A stretch of DNA of 64,000 nt from Pelagibacteraceae bacterium (GCA_002717485.1 PBDW01000008.1:1-64000), one strand, 5' to 3'; shown: positions 8,960 through 18,524, counted from the first letter of the stretch. Notes: generated by a model from the letters alone, not told the origin. Numbers and translations: made by a program.

Positions 8960-9895
8960 TTAATAGTATTTTATAAGATCCATATTTTTATACAGATCTG
9001 AAACTTCGTCTTCATAACCATTAAACATAAGTGTTTCTCTTCTTTTGAATTCCCCAATCCTTCTCTCAGTTGCCTGACTCCATCTTGGATGGTCAACATT
9101 AGGATTTACGTTTGAATAAAAACCATATTCTCTGGGATTAACTTTTGACCAAGTTGTAATTGGTTCTTTCGCGACAAACCGAATAGTTACAATTGATTTA
9201 ATTGATTTAAATCCATATTTCCAAGGCACAACCAACCTAATAGGCGCACCATTTTGATTTAATAGATCGTGACCATATAATCCCGTAGATAAAATTGTTA
9301 AAGGATGCATTGCTTCGTCCATTCGCAGTCCTTCTAAATATGGCCAAGGAAGAACGCCCCTAAATTCATTAAAAAGTCTTTTTTGTCCCGGCATCTCGTC
9401 TGGACGATATACTGTTTCAAACTGAATATAATTTGCATCTGCATATGGTTGGACGATATCTATTATTTTTGACAAAGAAAAACCTTGCCACGGTATTACC
9501 ATTGACCATCCCTCAACACACCTCAATCTATATATGCGGTCTTCGATAGTTATATTGCTCAATATATGTTCTAAATCAATTGTTCCAGGTTTGTGAACTA
9601 GTCCTTCAATCTTTATACTCCATGGTCGGGGATTAAATTCACCAGAATTAGTGGCTGGATCCGATTTGCCCATACCAAATTCATAATAATTGTTATAATT
9701 TGTAATTTCATAATAACTATTTAGTTTATCGTTTAAGTCTAATGTACTTTTATTTATCAGATTATCTTTGTTGTGAAATGCTAAAGCGCCAGACGAAAGC
9801 GTCATAGCCATAGACGCTAAACCTCCCTTAATAAAATTACGTCGCTTCATATAGTCTTTTCTATTAGTGATTTCAGAAGGTAAAATTTTTATCAT
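8960..9895 (-). CDS. msrP: MsrP, molybdopterin catalytic subunit of methionine sulfoxide reductase
   Basis: A 311-residue periplasmic molybdoenzyme. A twin-arginine signal (KRRNFIKGG, Arg18-Arg19) follows a 15-residue lead-in with PSEIT, which family members also have, so the ATG at 9895 is kept over the internal ATG at 9850. Cys126 in RLRCVEGWSMVIPW is the expected molybdenum ligand of the sulfite-oxidase fold. It reduces methionine sulfoxide in exported proteins with electrons from MsrQ. The gene starts 2 bases after the TupA-like gene, so tupA, msrP and msrQ form one operon; a metal-oxyanion receptor next to a molybdoenzyme makes biological sense. Confidence 0.93.
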   Translation of the reverse strand: MIKILPSEITNRKDYMKRRNFIKGGLASMAMTLSSGALAFHNKDNLINKSTLDLNDKLNSYYEITNYNNYYEFGMGKSDPATNSGEFNPRPWSIKIEGLVHKPGTIDLEHILSNITIEDRIYRLRCVEGWSMVIPWQGFSLSKIIDIVQPYADANYIQFETVYRPDEMPGQKRLFNEFRGVLPWPYLEGLRMDEAMHPLTILSTGLYGHDLLNQNGAPIRLVVPWKYGFKSIKSIVTIRFVAKEPITTWSKVNPREYGFYSNVNPNVDHPRWSQATERRIGEFKRRETLMFNGYEDEVSDLYKNMDLIKYY

Positions 9896-9897
9896 AA

Positions 9898-10737
9898 TTA
9901 ATTATTTTTATAGTTTTCTGAATTAGGGAAAAAAAGTTGATGTCCGTTTACTCTATAGTCATTTATTATTTCTTGGACCGATTTAGATAAAATCCAATTT
10001 ACAAATTTCTTTGACAAATGAAAATTGTTATTACCTCTTAAGCTTGGTTCAACTAAAATAACACTATACTGGTTCATTAAATTTTTTTGCTCCTTATAAA
10101 GTATTTTAAGATTATGCGAATTATTAAAATATATTAAAGTGCCAATATCGGTTAAAGTATAGGCCTCTTTAGCGTTTGCTAAAGTTAAAGATGCGCCCAT
10201 ACCCTGACCAATCTCCATATACCAGCTTCCGAATGATTTGGGGTCCAGGTTTGCGAAACGCCATAAGCTAATTTCTTTATTATGAGTACCGCTATCATCT
10301 CCGCGAGAAATGAAGTGTGATTTTGAATTATAAATATTTTCCATAGCTTCTTTTATTGACAAAACATTCTCAATGTTTGCGGGATCTTTTTTTGGACCAA
10401 CAATAACAAAATTATTATACATAAAATTATGTCTTTCAATTCCATATCCCTGAGTCATAAATTTTTCTTCTGTTTTTTCATCGTGAACAATCAGCACATC
10501 AATATTGCCGCGCATAGCGTTTCTAATTACTTGACCCGTACCCTGAGTAATAACGTGAATTTTACAGTTACAATTATTTTGAAAAATATTAGCCAAATAT
10601 GGCATCAGGCCAGAATCATATGTACTTGTGGTTGTTCCAATAATTATTCTATCATTGGCCAACAAGGCACTACTAAAAGAAAAAATAATGGAAATTAGAC
10701 TAAATAATTTTACTAATTTTAATAAACAATGTATCAT
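9898..10737 (-). CDS. tupA: Tungstate/molybdate-type ABC substrate-binding protein (TupA-like), no permease nearby
   Basis: A 279-residue binding protein with a signal peptide (FSLISIIFSFSSALLA). It contains GTTTSTYDSGL, a QGTGQVIRNAMRGNIDVLIVHD segment (here in part: QGTGQ and DVLIVHD), SRGDDSGTHNKE and YMEIGQGMG, all typical of TupA-type tungstate receptors. An AGGAAG ribosome site precedes the ATG. No TupB or TupC homologue is in the window. It is first in the tupA-msrP-msrQ operon, so it may supply molybdenum or tungsten for the molybdopterin cofactor of MsrP. Its start lies 9 bases from that of the divergent family 5 binding protein. Confidence 0.85.
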   Translation of the reverse strand: MIHCLLKLVKLFSLISIIFSFSSALLANDRIIIGTTTSTYDSGLMPYLANIFQNNCNCKIHVITQGTGQVIRNAMRGNIDVLIVHDEKTEEKFMTQGYGIERHNFMYNNFVIVGPKKDPANIENVLSIKEAMENIYNSKSHFISRGDDSGTHNKEISLWRFANLDPKSFGSWYMEIGQGMGASLTLANAKEAYTLTDIGTLIYFNNSHNLKILYKEQKNLMNQYSVILVEPSLRGNNNFHLSKKFVNWILSKSVQEIINDYRVNGHQLFFPNSENYKNN

Positions 10738-10746
10738 TTCTTCCTA

Positions 10747-12567
10747 ATGAATAAGTTTTTTTTCAAAAAATATATACACTTTTTTTTCATAATTTTGTTA
10801 TTAGGTTTTCCTTTTAATTTATATTCTAAAACAAATCATGGTCTAGCCATGCACGGTGAGCCAAAATATGATAAAGATTTTAATAATTTAGATTATGTAA
10901 ATCCAAGTGCCCCAAAAGGTGGCACAATTCGATATGGCGCATATGGCTCATTTGATAATCTAAACAGGGTATCTTTTAAAGGATCTAGGGCCGCGGGATT
11001 AGGTTATATACATGATACCCTAATGAGAAGAGTGTGGGATGAAGCTTTTACTCTTTATGGTCTTATAGCAAACAAAATAGAAATGCCTGAAGATAGGTCG
11101 TATATTACATTTTTTATAAACCCTCTCGCAAAATTTCATGATGGAAGTCAAATTACAAGAAATGATGTTCTTTTTAGTCTAAAAACATTCCAAGAAAAAG
11201 GGACCCCAAATCAAAAAAAGACATATGGAAAGGTAGTAAAAACAGATTTTGTTGATGATAATGGTATAAAAATGATTTTTGTAAATAATGAGGATAAAGA
11301 GTTACCATTAATAATAGCAGGATTTCTTCCTATAATATCGGAAAAATTTCATAAAGATCTTGATATAACAAAAACATCTCTTGATATACCCGTTGGAAGT
11401 GGTCCTTATAAAATTTTAGAAGTCGATCCAGGAAGAAGAATTGTTTACGAAAGGGTTAAGGATTATTGGGCAAAAGATCTTCCAGTAAATATTGGTCACT
11501 ATAATTTTGATAAATTAGTCTATGATTATTATAAAGACAGTAATGTGCTGCTAGAGGCCTTTAAGGTCGGAGAGTATGATTATCGAAGAGAATATAACGC
11601 AAAGCGATGGTTAAGTAATTATGATTTTACAGCTGAAAAAGAAGGTAAAGTAATTTTAAAAGAAATGAAAAATGACAAACCTTCAGGGATGAATGGCTTA
11701 GTTTTTAATACACGCAGGGAAATATTTGAGAATCCGCGCATCAGAGAGGCGCTAACTTATGCATACGATTTTGAGTGGATAAATAAAACAATATACTCAA
11801 ATGCATATACTCGAACAAATAGTTATTTTGATAACTCTATACTTGCATCTTCAGGTCTTCCGTCCGGAGAAGAGCTTAAACTTCTAAATCAATGGAAGGA
11901 TCAATTACCTAAGCAAATATTTTCTAAAGCTTACAGAGTACCAAAATCTGATGGAACAGGAACGCCAAGAAAAAATCTAAAAAGAGCAAAAAAAATGCTT
12001 GAACAAGAGGGTTGGTTTGTAAAAAATGGTAAACTACAAAAAGACGGAAGGTTTTTTACTTTTGAGTTTCTTATAGTAAGTCCTTCTATGGAAAAAATTG
12101 GATTAGCATTCAAAAAAAATCTTGAAACACTGGGGATTGTAATGAACATACGTACCGTTGATTCCTCCCAATACCAAAGCAGGCTTCTTAGTTATGATTT
12201 TGATATGATTAGTCACACATGGCGAATAAGTCTTAGTCCCGGTAATGAACAACAATTTTACTGGGGATCAGAGATGGGAAAACAAGATGGAAGTAGAAAT
12301 TACGCAGGAATTGACAGCCCCGTAGTAGATTTTTTAATAGAAAAGCTTATTGGAGCAGAATCTAGAAAAGAACTAGAAACAATTATGCACGCACTTGATA
12401 GGGTCCTCTTATGGGGTCATTATGTAATTCCAATGCATCACAGCGGGATTGATAGAATAGCATATTGGGATTTTCTTGATTATCCTAAAAACGTTCCTAT
12501 GTATGGAATTGTTATTGATAGCTGGTGGGTAGATAAAGAAAAAGCAATAAAATTAAATAAGTTATAG
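10747..12567 (+). CDS. Family 5 extracellular solute-binding protein (YejA-like), no permease nearby
   Basis: A large periplasmic receptor of the oligopeptide/dipeptide class (about 606 residues from the ATG at 10747; the track's ATG at 10729 lies inside the tupA start). The chosen start gives a normal signal peptide, MNKFFFKKY then a hydrophobic run ending at LYSK. The body has LAMHGEPKY, YVNPSAPKGGTIRYGAYGS, KFHDGSQITRNDVLFS and a C-terminal MYGIVIDSWWVD, which fit the YejA branch that binds peptides such as microcin C. Genes for YejB, YejE and YejF are absent here, so partner permeases must be elsewhere. Confidence 0.82.
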   Translation: MNKFFFKKYIHFFFIILLLGFPFNLYSKTNHGLAMHGEPKYDKDFNNLDYVNPSAPKGGTIRYGAYGSFDNLNRVSFKGSRAAGLGYIHDTLMRRVWDEAFTLYGLIANKIEMPEDRSYITFFINPLAKFHDGSQITRNDVLFSLKTFQEKGTPNQKKTYGKVVKTDFVDDNGIKMIFVNNEDKELPLIIAGFLPIISEKFHKDLDITKTSLDIPVGSGPYKILEVDPGRRIVYERVKDYWAKDLPVNIGHYNFDKLVYDYYKDSNVLLEAFKVGEYDYRREYNAKRWLSNYDFTAEKEGKVILKEMKNDKPSGMNGLVFNTRREIFENPRIREALTYAYDFEWINKTIYSNAYTRTNSYFDNSILASSGLPSGEELKLLNQWKDQLPKQIFSKAYRVPKSDGTGTPRKNLKRAKKMLEQEGWFVKNGKLQKDGRFFTFEFLIVSPSMEKIGLAFKKNLETLGIVMNIRTVDSSQYQSRLLSYDFDMISHTWRISLSPGNEQQFYWGSEMGKQDGSRNYAGIDSPVVDFLIEKLIGAESRKELETIMHALDRVLLWGHYVIPMHHSGIDRIAYWDFLDYPKNVPMYGIVIDSWWVDKEKAIKLNKL

Positions 12568-12572
12568 TTTCA

Positions 12573-13466
12573 TTGAGTATTATTAAAGGTAATATTTTTC
12601 TTCTAATTGCATCCTTCATATGGGGTACAGCATTTGTAGCTCAAGCTACTGGTATGGAATTTATAGGCCCATTAACATTTACAACGGCTAGATTCTTTTT
12701 GGGGGCAATAACCGTTATTCCTCTCTTATTATTATACGAATTAAATAGTTTTAATAAGAACTTTAGAAATCCGGGAGCTAATTTAATAATTCTAATTGCG
12801 AGTTGTGGTCTTGGATTTGGTGCAATTATCCAGCAGTATGCATTATTATATACTGATGTTTCTAATGCTGCATTTATCACTGCGTTGTATGTGCCAATGG
12901 TACCTATAGCACTAAAAATATTTTTTAAAAAAGACATTCATTGGTCCATATGGTTGGCGGTTTTTTTATGCTTATTGGGTCTATATTTTCTTACCTTTGA
13001 TGCTTCAGTTGGGACTGTAAAGTTCTCTGATATAATTCTTATTTTTGCTGCGATTGCATTTTCAGTTCAAATAATATGTACAGATTTGTATTTGAAAAAA
13101 AATCAAGCTCCATTTACGTTAGCGTTTTTTCAGTATTTTATAGTATTTTTAGCTACACTTTTCCCAGCGATATTATTAGAAAAACCTACCCTGCAGGGTC
13201 TTAAGGCAGAATATTTTGAAGTTTTTTATGCCGGCGTTCTTTCGGTTGGCATTGCATATACATTGCAAATAATTGGACAAAATATCACCAAACCCGCTAC
13301 AACAGCAATAATACTTTCTATGGAGGCAGTTTTTGCTGCCATTGCAGGATGGGTAATAATTAACCAAACAATGTCAGAAACAAAAATCTTTGGATGTTTT
13401 TTAATATTTATTGGTATAATTATAGCGCAAATATTTCCTTTGAAAAAAATAAATAAATATGAGTGA
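12573..13466 (+). CDS. DMT/EamA family transporter
   Basis: A 297-residue membrane protein with about ten hydrophobic segments and two EamA repeats (FIWGTAFVAQATGMEF near the start, LSMEAVFAAIAGW in the second half). This is the common YdcZ/RhaT-like exporter type and differs from the phosphonate-associated pair at the left end. The start is a TTG five bases after the stop of the family 5 binding protein. Its last 8 bases overlap the start of the PfkB kinase (ATG inside AATATGAGTGA), so it is likely translated with that gene. Cargo unknown; a nucleoside or purine is only a guess from position. Confidence 0.75.
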   Translation: MSIIKGNIFLLIASFIWGTAFVAQATGMEFIGPLTFTTARFFLGAITVIPLLLLYELNSFNKNFRNPGANLIILIASCGLGFGAIIQQYALLYTDVSNAAFITALYVPMVPIALKIFFKKDIHWSIWLAVFLCLLGLYFLTFDASVGTVKFSDIILIFAAIAFSVQIICTDLYLKKNQAPFTLAFFQYFIVFLATLFPAILLEKPTLQGLKAEYFEVFYAGVLSVGIAYTLQIIGQNITKPATTAIILSMEAVFAAIAGWVIINQTMSETKIFGCFLIFIGIIIAQIFPLKKINKYE

Positions 13467-14439
13467 TATATTAAAAAAAGATGTTGTAGCGATTGGTAAC
13501 GCTATGGTTGATGTTCTAATAAAATCAAATTTAGGAATCATTAAAGGCTATGGGATAAACCATGACAGTATGAATTTAATTGATGAAAATAAAAAGAACA
13601 CCCTGCATAATGAAAACCAAATTCATAAAATGGTTGCCGCTGGCTCGGCAGGGAATACAATTGTTGGAATCAGTTCCTTTGGGGGCAGCGGAACTTTTAT
13701 TGGGAAAATAAGCAATGATAAAATAGGAAAATTTTTTAGTGAGGATATAAAGAATTCCGGTATTAATTTTCCTCTTGGTATTTCAGAATCACCTATTTCA
13801 ACTGGTTGTTGTACAATATTTGTAGAAGATAACGGCACAAGAACTATGTGCACTTTCCTGGGAACAGGTTCATTGATTAACGATGATGATATAAAATTTG
13901 AACACATTATAAACCATAAGATCACTTATCTAGAAGGCTACTTATGGGACAATAAAGAGGCAAAGTCAGCAATGCAAAAAATGATAAAGATTGCCAAAAA
14001 AGATAATCAGAAAATTGCCTTAACCCTATCTGATAAGTTTTGTATCGATAGACATAGAGATTCTTTTAATGAATTAATTAAAGATCATATTGATATTTTA
14101 TTTGCAAATGAAGACGAAATAAATTCTATGTTTCAGTTATCCGAAATTGAAGACTCAATAGAGCGGCTAAAAAAAATGAAGATAATTTCTGCTATAACAA
14201 GATCTGAAAAGGGTTCGGTAATCATCAGTGAGGGCAAGGATATTAGGATTGAGGCTGCTCCTGTAGATAAAATCGTAGATACAACGGGGGCGGGTGATTA
14301 CTATGCTGCTGGTTTTTTGTACGGAATTGCCAACGGCAAATCGTTAGAAGAATCTGCTAAATATGGATCAATTGCAGCTAGTGAAATTATATCCCATTTT
14401 GGGACAAGAGCAGAAAAGCAGCTTTCATCTTTGATATAA
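13459..14439 (+). CDS. PfkB-family kinase, probable adenosine kinase
   Basis: A 326-residue ribokinase-family enzyme. GNAMVD near the start, AAGSAGNT in the nucleoside-binding region and the anion-hole/catalytic motif DTTGAGDYYAAGF near residue 273 are all present. The N-terminal pattern is close to alphaproteobacterial adenosine kinases. It would phosphorylate adenosine to AMP with ATP in the cytoplasm, or alternatively another ribosyl sugar. The surrounding nucleoside genes favour adenosine. It overlaps the DMT gene by 8 bases. Confidence 0.8.
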   Translation: MSDILKKDVVAIGNAMVDVLIKSNLGIIKGYGINHDSMNLIDENKKNTLHNENQIHKMVAAGSAGNTIVGISSFGGSGTFIGKISNDKIGKFFSEDIKNSGINFPLGISESPISTGCCTIFVEDNGTRTMCTFLGTGSLINDDDIKFEHIINHKITYLEGYLWDNKEAKSAMQKMIKIAKKDNQKIALTLSDKFCIDRHRDSFNELIKDHIDILFANEDEINSMFQLSEIEDSIERLKKMKIISAITRSEKGSVIISEGKDIRIEAAPVDKIVDTTGAGDYYAAGFLYGIANGKSLEESAKYGSIAASEIISHFGTRAEKQLSSLI

Positions 14440-14480
14440 TTTAGATATCATTAAATCATTAAATAAAAAAAGGGGGGCAA

Positions 14481-14873
14481 ATGCCTTTGTTAAAACCTAT
14501 TTCTGAAAAAAATGTTACAGGAAAAGTAAAAAAAATATTTACTGAGATAAAAAAAACAAGAAAAATATCAAAAATTCCAAATTTTTGGAGGACATTAGCT
14601 AATGATCCCCAAACATTAGAAAGAACCTGGCGGTCTCTTCAGGAAGTTATGGCTAAGGGCTCTTTAGATGTTTTAACAAAAGAGTTGATATATGTTGCTG
14701 TCTCAATGACCAATAGTTGCGAGTATTGTATCCGATCGCATACTGCTGCAGCAAGAAAAAAAGGGATGAGTGAGGATATGTTGAAAGAGCTAGTTGCTGT
14801 AGTTGGTATGGCTAACGAAACAAATAGATTAGTTGAATCTTATCAAGTTGAAGTTGATGAATTTTTAAGATAA
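14481..14873 (+). CDS. Carboxymuconolactone decarboxylase / AhpD-like protein
   Basis: A 130-residue single-domain protein. The motif ELIYVAVSMTNSCEYCIRSH contains the Cys-x2-Cys-x3-His redox centre of AhpD-like alkylhydroperoxidases, followed by an MSEDMLKELVAVV helix. Such proteins often reduce peroxides through a dithiol; the true substrate is unknown. A very strong ribosome site (AGGGGGG) sits just before the ATG. The 3' end overlaps the convergent deaminase gene by 9 bases. Confidence 0.82.
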   Translation: MPLLKPISEKNVTGKVKKIFTEIKKTRKISKIPNFWRTLANDPQTLERTWRSLQEVMAKGSLDVLTKELIYVAVSMTNSCEYCIRSHTAAARKKGMSEDMLKELVAVVGMANETNRLVESYQVEVDEFLR

Positions 14874-15854
14874 GTCTGACAATTCTTTAATAAGTATTTT
14901 TTTAGTATCAATATCACAAAAAGAATACTGAATAGCATTTTTGCTAAGAGATAGAAGCTGATCAAATGACAAGCCAAGACCTGACATCACTGAATACTCT
15001 CCTCCAATTGTTGCATTAAAAAATGGCGGGTCATCAGAATTTACAGACAATTTAACCCCACTTTCAAATAATTTTTTTACTGGATGTTCTTTGTAGTTTG
15101 AATAAATTTTTGTAGCAATATTGCTCGTGGGGCACACTTCTAATAAAATATCAGAGTCAATGATCTCTTGTACAAGAGAAGGGTCTTCTATCGAGCGAAC
15201 TCCGTGTCCTAATCTTGTTGGATGCAACATGCGAATGGCATTTCTTATGTTTTCAGGGCCGTCCCATTCACCTGCATGCACAGTGATAGGAAAATTTTCC
15301 AATTTTAACATATCAAATGTTTTGGTAAAAAGTTTAGGCGGATAGTTCAATTCATCTCCTGCCAAACCAAAGCCAACTATATTTGTATGAGGGTTTTCTA
15401 AAACCTCCTTAGCTGTATTATAAACTGAATCTGGTCCCATATGACGAATACCGTTAACAATGTATCTAGAAATTATTCCAAAATCATCTTCTGCGCGCTT
15501 CGCGCCAGCACTGACTCCTTCTAAAAATAGACTATAAGGCATACCCTTTAATTTTGCGTGAGCAGAAGAAATCATTGCTTCAACATAAATTACATTTTCT
15601 AACGCGCATTGTTTCAAGTATGCATATGTGAGCTCCGAATAATTTTCCGGTGTTTGTATAACAGAAGTAATAATGTCATATTTTTTTATAAAATCATAAA
15701 AATCATCCCATGCATAAGCATATTTATTACCATAAATATTTTCAGGAATATTAATTTTGTTAACCCTAGCAAGTTTCTTACAAAGTAAGGGGCTAATTGT
15801 TGCTTCTAGATGGACATGAATTTCAGCTTTTTTTATTGTATCAAGTTTTGTCAT
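14865..15854 (-). CDS. add: Adenosine/adenine deaminase family protein
   Basis: A 329-residue zinc amidohydrolase. Metal and catalytic residues are visible in order: HVHLE (residues about 12-16), VHAGEWDG, RLGHGVRS, CPTSN and VNSDDPPFF. It converts adenosine to inosine, or adenine to hypoxanthine. Two details lean toward adenine deaminase: Glu rather than Asp after HVHL, and VNSDDP rather than NTDDP. The usual Gly after that Glu is replaced by Ala. It is the last gene of the leftward set cdd-punA-2OG-deoA-OMT-add, and the PNP and cytidine deaminase genes fit either substrate. Confidence 0.82.
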   Translation of the reverse strand: MTKLDTIKKAEIHVHLEATISPLLCKKLARVNKINIPENIYGNKYAYAWDDFYDFIKKYDIITSVIQTPENYSELTYAYLKQCALENVIYVEAMISSAHAKLKGMPYSLFLEGVSAGAKRAEDDFGIISRYIVNGIRHMGPDSVYNTAKEVLENPHTNIVGFGLAGDELNYPPKLFTKTFDMLKLENFPITVHAGEWDGPENIRNAIRMLHPTRLGHGVRSIEDPSLVQEIIDSDILLEVCPTSNIATKIYSNYKEHPVKKLFESGVKLSVNSDDPPFFNATIGGEYSVMSGLGLSFDQLLSLSKNAIQYSFCDIDTKKILIKELSDLS

Positions 15855-15906
15855 AATAAATTATTTTTAAACATATTTTAAATTATTAATAAATAATACA
15901 TCATAT

Positions 15907-16563
15907 TCATTTTTTTATTACAAATGAAATTCCATCTGAAAGAGGTAATAGCGAATACTGTACTCTGTTATCATTTTGAATTTTTTTATTTAATTGTCTG
16001 ATATTTTTAGTTTGCTCATCATTTGCTGAAGAAAGAACAACATCGCCGCCCCAAAGCATATTGTCAATTATTATGATACCATTGGAATTAACAAGTTTAA
16101 GTGATAGTTCATAATAATTATCATAATTATTTTTATCCGCATCAATAAAAATAAGGTCAAAGATACAATTCTTATCAATATAATTTTGCATCACTTCAAG
16201 GGCATTTCCATTGACTGTTTCAATTTTGTTATGCAAACCTGCAGATTTCCAGTGTTTAAGTGCAATTGGCAAAAATTCATCAGAATTATCAATAGTTTTA
16301 ACCTTCCCCCCGCTAGGCAGCCCTCGTGCCATATAAAGAGTACTAAGTCCTGTGAATCTGCCAATTTCTAAACATAATTTTGACTTTGAAATTTTAATAA
16401 TGATTTGAAGTAGCTGCCCCTGCTCGGGAGCAATTTGCATTCTAGATACGTTACCAAGCGATTTCGTTTCAGAAACCAAAGCATCAACAATATTATCTCT
16501 CCGATAACCAGTTTCTTGAAGATAATTAACAATTTTATTAGTAATTTCAATTTGAGTGCTCAT
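15907..16563 (-). CDS. Class I SAM-dependent O-methyltransferase
   Basis: A 218-residue methyltransferase of the catechol/caffeoyl-CoA O-methyltransferase type. The SAM site reads LEIGRFTGLSTLYMARGLP, and FIDADKNNYDNYYE plus IIIIDNMLWGGDV carry the acidic metal-binding residues and the conserved Asn-Met. The substrate is unknown, probably a small hydroxylated compound. It lies 3 bases from deoA inside the nucleoside operon, an unexpected place for this family. Confidence 0.85.
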   Translation of the reverse strand: MSTQIEITNKIVNYLQETGYRRDNIVDALVSETKSLGNVSRMQIAPEQGQLLQIIIKISKSKLCLEIGRFTGLSTLYMARGLPSGGKVKTIDNSDEFLPIALKHWKSAGLHNKIETVNGNALEVMQNYIDKNCIFDLIFIDADKNNYDNYYELSLKLVNSNGIIIIDNMLWGGDVVLSSANDEQTKNIRQLNKKIQNDNRVQYSLLPLSDGISFVIKK

Positions 16564-16565
16564 AT

Positions 16566-17879
16566 TTATTTAACTGACTGATAAATAGTTTCGGTTAATT
16601 GGGTTTGTTCTGTTTTTATATTAAAGCATAAGTAAATTCTTTTTTTTACTTTTTCTAATTCATTTTCTGATGATACGTGAATCTTCAATAGCTCTGTTGA
16701 TGTATCAACCTTATCTCCAATATTAACAACATTTTCAAATCCAATAGAGTAATTAATTTTATCATTTATCTGCTTTCTTCCTCCACCAAGTTCAATCAAA
16801 ATTAATCCTAACTCTTTTGTATTTATTGAATGCACAAATCCTTCCTTATCTGAGAAAATAGAGTAAATCTTCTTTGTGCGTAATAATAGTTTATCATATG
16901 TTTGAAGAAAGTTATTTGGTCCTCCAAGTGCAGATATCATTTTTTCAAATTTTTCAGCAGCCGTACCATTATTGACGACTTCTTCAATTTGGTGTAAAGC
17001 ATCCTGCTTATTAATATTTTTACACATTTTTAATGCTGACGAAGCTAATTCATTTGTTATTTTTTCTAATCTAGGATTCTTTTTTGTAGAAGTTAAATAT
17101 TTTATACATTCTTCTACTTCTAATGTATGTCCTACATTCCAGCCCAAAACCTGATTCATATCTGATAATATCGCCTCACATTTTAAGCCCGCACCCTTCG
17201 CAACCTCAACCAATGAAATCGCTAAATTTGAGGCAATTTCAACATTAGCGTTAAATGAACCATTGCCTACCTTGACGTCTAAAATTAAATTTTTCAATCC
17301 AGCGGCAATTTTTTTTGAAAGAATAGAAGAGGTTATTAAGGGAATAGATTCTACAGTGCCTACTATATCTCTAACAGAATATAACTTTTTATCTGCAGGA
17401 GCGAGATTTGCAGTTTGCCCAATAACTGCGCATCCTACATTTTTCACCACTCTCTTAAATTCATCGATTGATGGATTTGTATTATATCCAGGAATTGAAT
17501 CAAATTTATCTAGAGTTCCACCAGTATGACCGAGACCCCTTCCAGAAATCATAGGAACATATAGACCGCATGCTGCCAGTATTGGAGCTAGAATTAAGCT
17601 TACCTTATCACCAACTCCACCTGTGGAATGCTTGTCGCATACTAGTTCGGTGTTCAATTCATTTTCCCAATTTAATATGTCACCCGAATTCGTCATAGCA
17701 TTTGTAAGCATCACAGTTTCTTCTTTAGACATACCATTTAAAAAAATAGCCATGCTCATTGAGGCAATTTGTGAATCAGAAAAAGATTCATTGGTTAAAC
17801 CTTTAACAAAAATATCTATCTCCTCCTGATTTAAAATTCCATTGTCCCTTTTCTTTTGAATTACTTTTTGGGGTAACAT
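16566..17879 (-). CDS. deoA: Thymidine phosphorylase
   Basis: A 437-residue enzyme that splits thymidine or deoxyuridine with phosphate into base and deoxyribose-1-phosphate. The signature KHSTGGVGDKVSLILAP near residue 85, SGRGLGHTGGTLDK next to it and LDVKVGNGSF further on are characteristic; length matches DeoA. The N-terminal helical domain starts right at MLPQKVIQKKRDNG, supporting the chosen ATG. It sits in the cdd-punA-2OG-deoA operon, 11 bases after the oxygenase gene. No deoB or deoC for the sugar product is in the window. Confidence 0.95.
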   Translation of the reverse strand: MLPQKVIQKKRDNGILNQEEIDIFVKGLTNESFSDSQIASMSMAIFLNGMSKEETVMLTNAMTNSGDILNWENELNTELVCDKHSTGGVGDKVSLILAPILAACGLYVPMISGRGLGHTGGTLDKFDSIPGYNTNPSIDEFKRVVKNVGCAVIGQTANLAPADKKLYSVRDIVGTVESIPLITSSILSKKIAAGLKNLILDVKVGNGSFNANVEIASNLAISLVEVAKGAGLKCEAILSDMNQVLGWNVGHTLEVEECIKYLTSTKKNPRLEKITNELASSALKMCKNINKQDALHQIEEVVNNGTAAEKFEKMISALGGPNNFLQTYDKLLLRTKKIYSIFSDKEGFVHSINTKELGLILIELGGGRKQINDKINYSIGFENVVNIGDKVDTSTELLKIHVSSENELEKVKKRIYLCFNIKTEQTQLTETIYQSVK

Positions 17880-17890
17880 TTTAAAGATAA

Positions 17891-18502
17891 TTAATTTTTA
17901 TTTACAAAATCAACATTAAAACTTATTACAATTCTTTCATCTTCAGACTCATTAACAGCAACGGAATGGTGAAGGTAGCTTGGGAAAAGTACAAGCATTC
18001 CACTTTGTGGAACAATATTGTAGGAGTTGCTGTTGATATCTTTATTTTCTATTGTTTTAACTGTTCTATATACTGCCGCGGATCGCGGATCGTGAAAAGT
18101 TAATTTGCCACAGTTTTTTGGCGCATAAACATAATATGCTGAGCTTAAAAAACAATTAGGATGTATGTGCCTTAAATTGCTGGAATTCTTTTTATTAATA
18201 ATTGACCACATATTGGTTATTTTAGAATCAACTGAATTTAGATCCCAGCTCATATCGTCAATTGCTTCTTTTATCATCGGTTTGATATTATCTAAAAATT
18301 TTTTAGGTGCCTGGTCATTTAAGTGAAAATCTTCTGAGTGCCAGCCTAAATGATTTGATTTTGATATACCAGCAGGATTAGAAGATCTTAATCCCAAGAT
18401 ATAGTCTTTCATAATTGTATTTAAATTATTATGATCTTCTAAAATTCCCCACCAAACAGGTGTTGGAAATATATTTAATAATTTTGAAATTCTTTTATTC
18501 AT
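17891..18502 (-). CDS. Putative 2OG-Fe(II) oxygenase (TIGR02466 type), first copy
   Basis: A 203-residue double-stranded beta-helix protein. NLRHIHPNCFLSSAYYVYAP holds the first iron-ligand region, followed by TFHDPRSA, then LFPSYLHHSV with the distal His, and ERIVISFNVDF with the Arg expected to bind 2-oxoglutarate. LGWHSEDFHL is also shared with the paralogue at 46544-47164. Family members are found in marine bacteria and phages; the substrate is not known to me. It lies between punA and deoA in an otherwise nucleoside-specific operon, so a modified nucleoside or base is a possible substrate. Confidence 0.8.
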   Translation of the reverse strand: MNKRISKLLNIFPTPVWWGILEDHNNLNTIMKDYILGLRSSNPAGISKSNHLGWHSEDFHLNDQAPKKFLDNIKPMIKEAIDDMSWDLNSVDSKITNMWSIINKKNSSNLRHIHPNCFLSSAYYVYAPKNCGKLTFHDPRSAAVYRTVKTIENKDINSNSYNIVPQSGMLVLFPSYLHHSVAVNESEDERIVISFNVDFVNKN

Positions 18503-18524
18503 ATTTTGCTAATGTTTTTTATCA

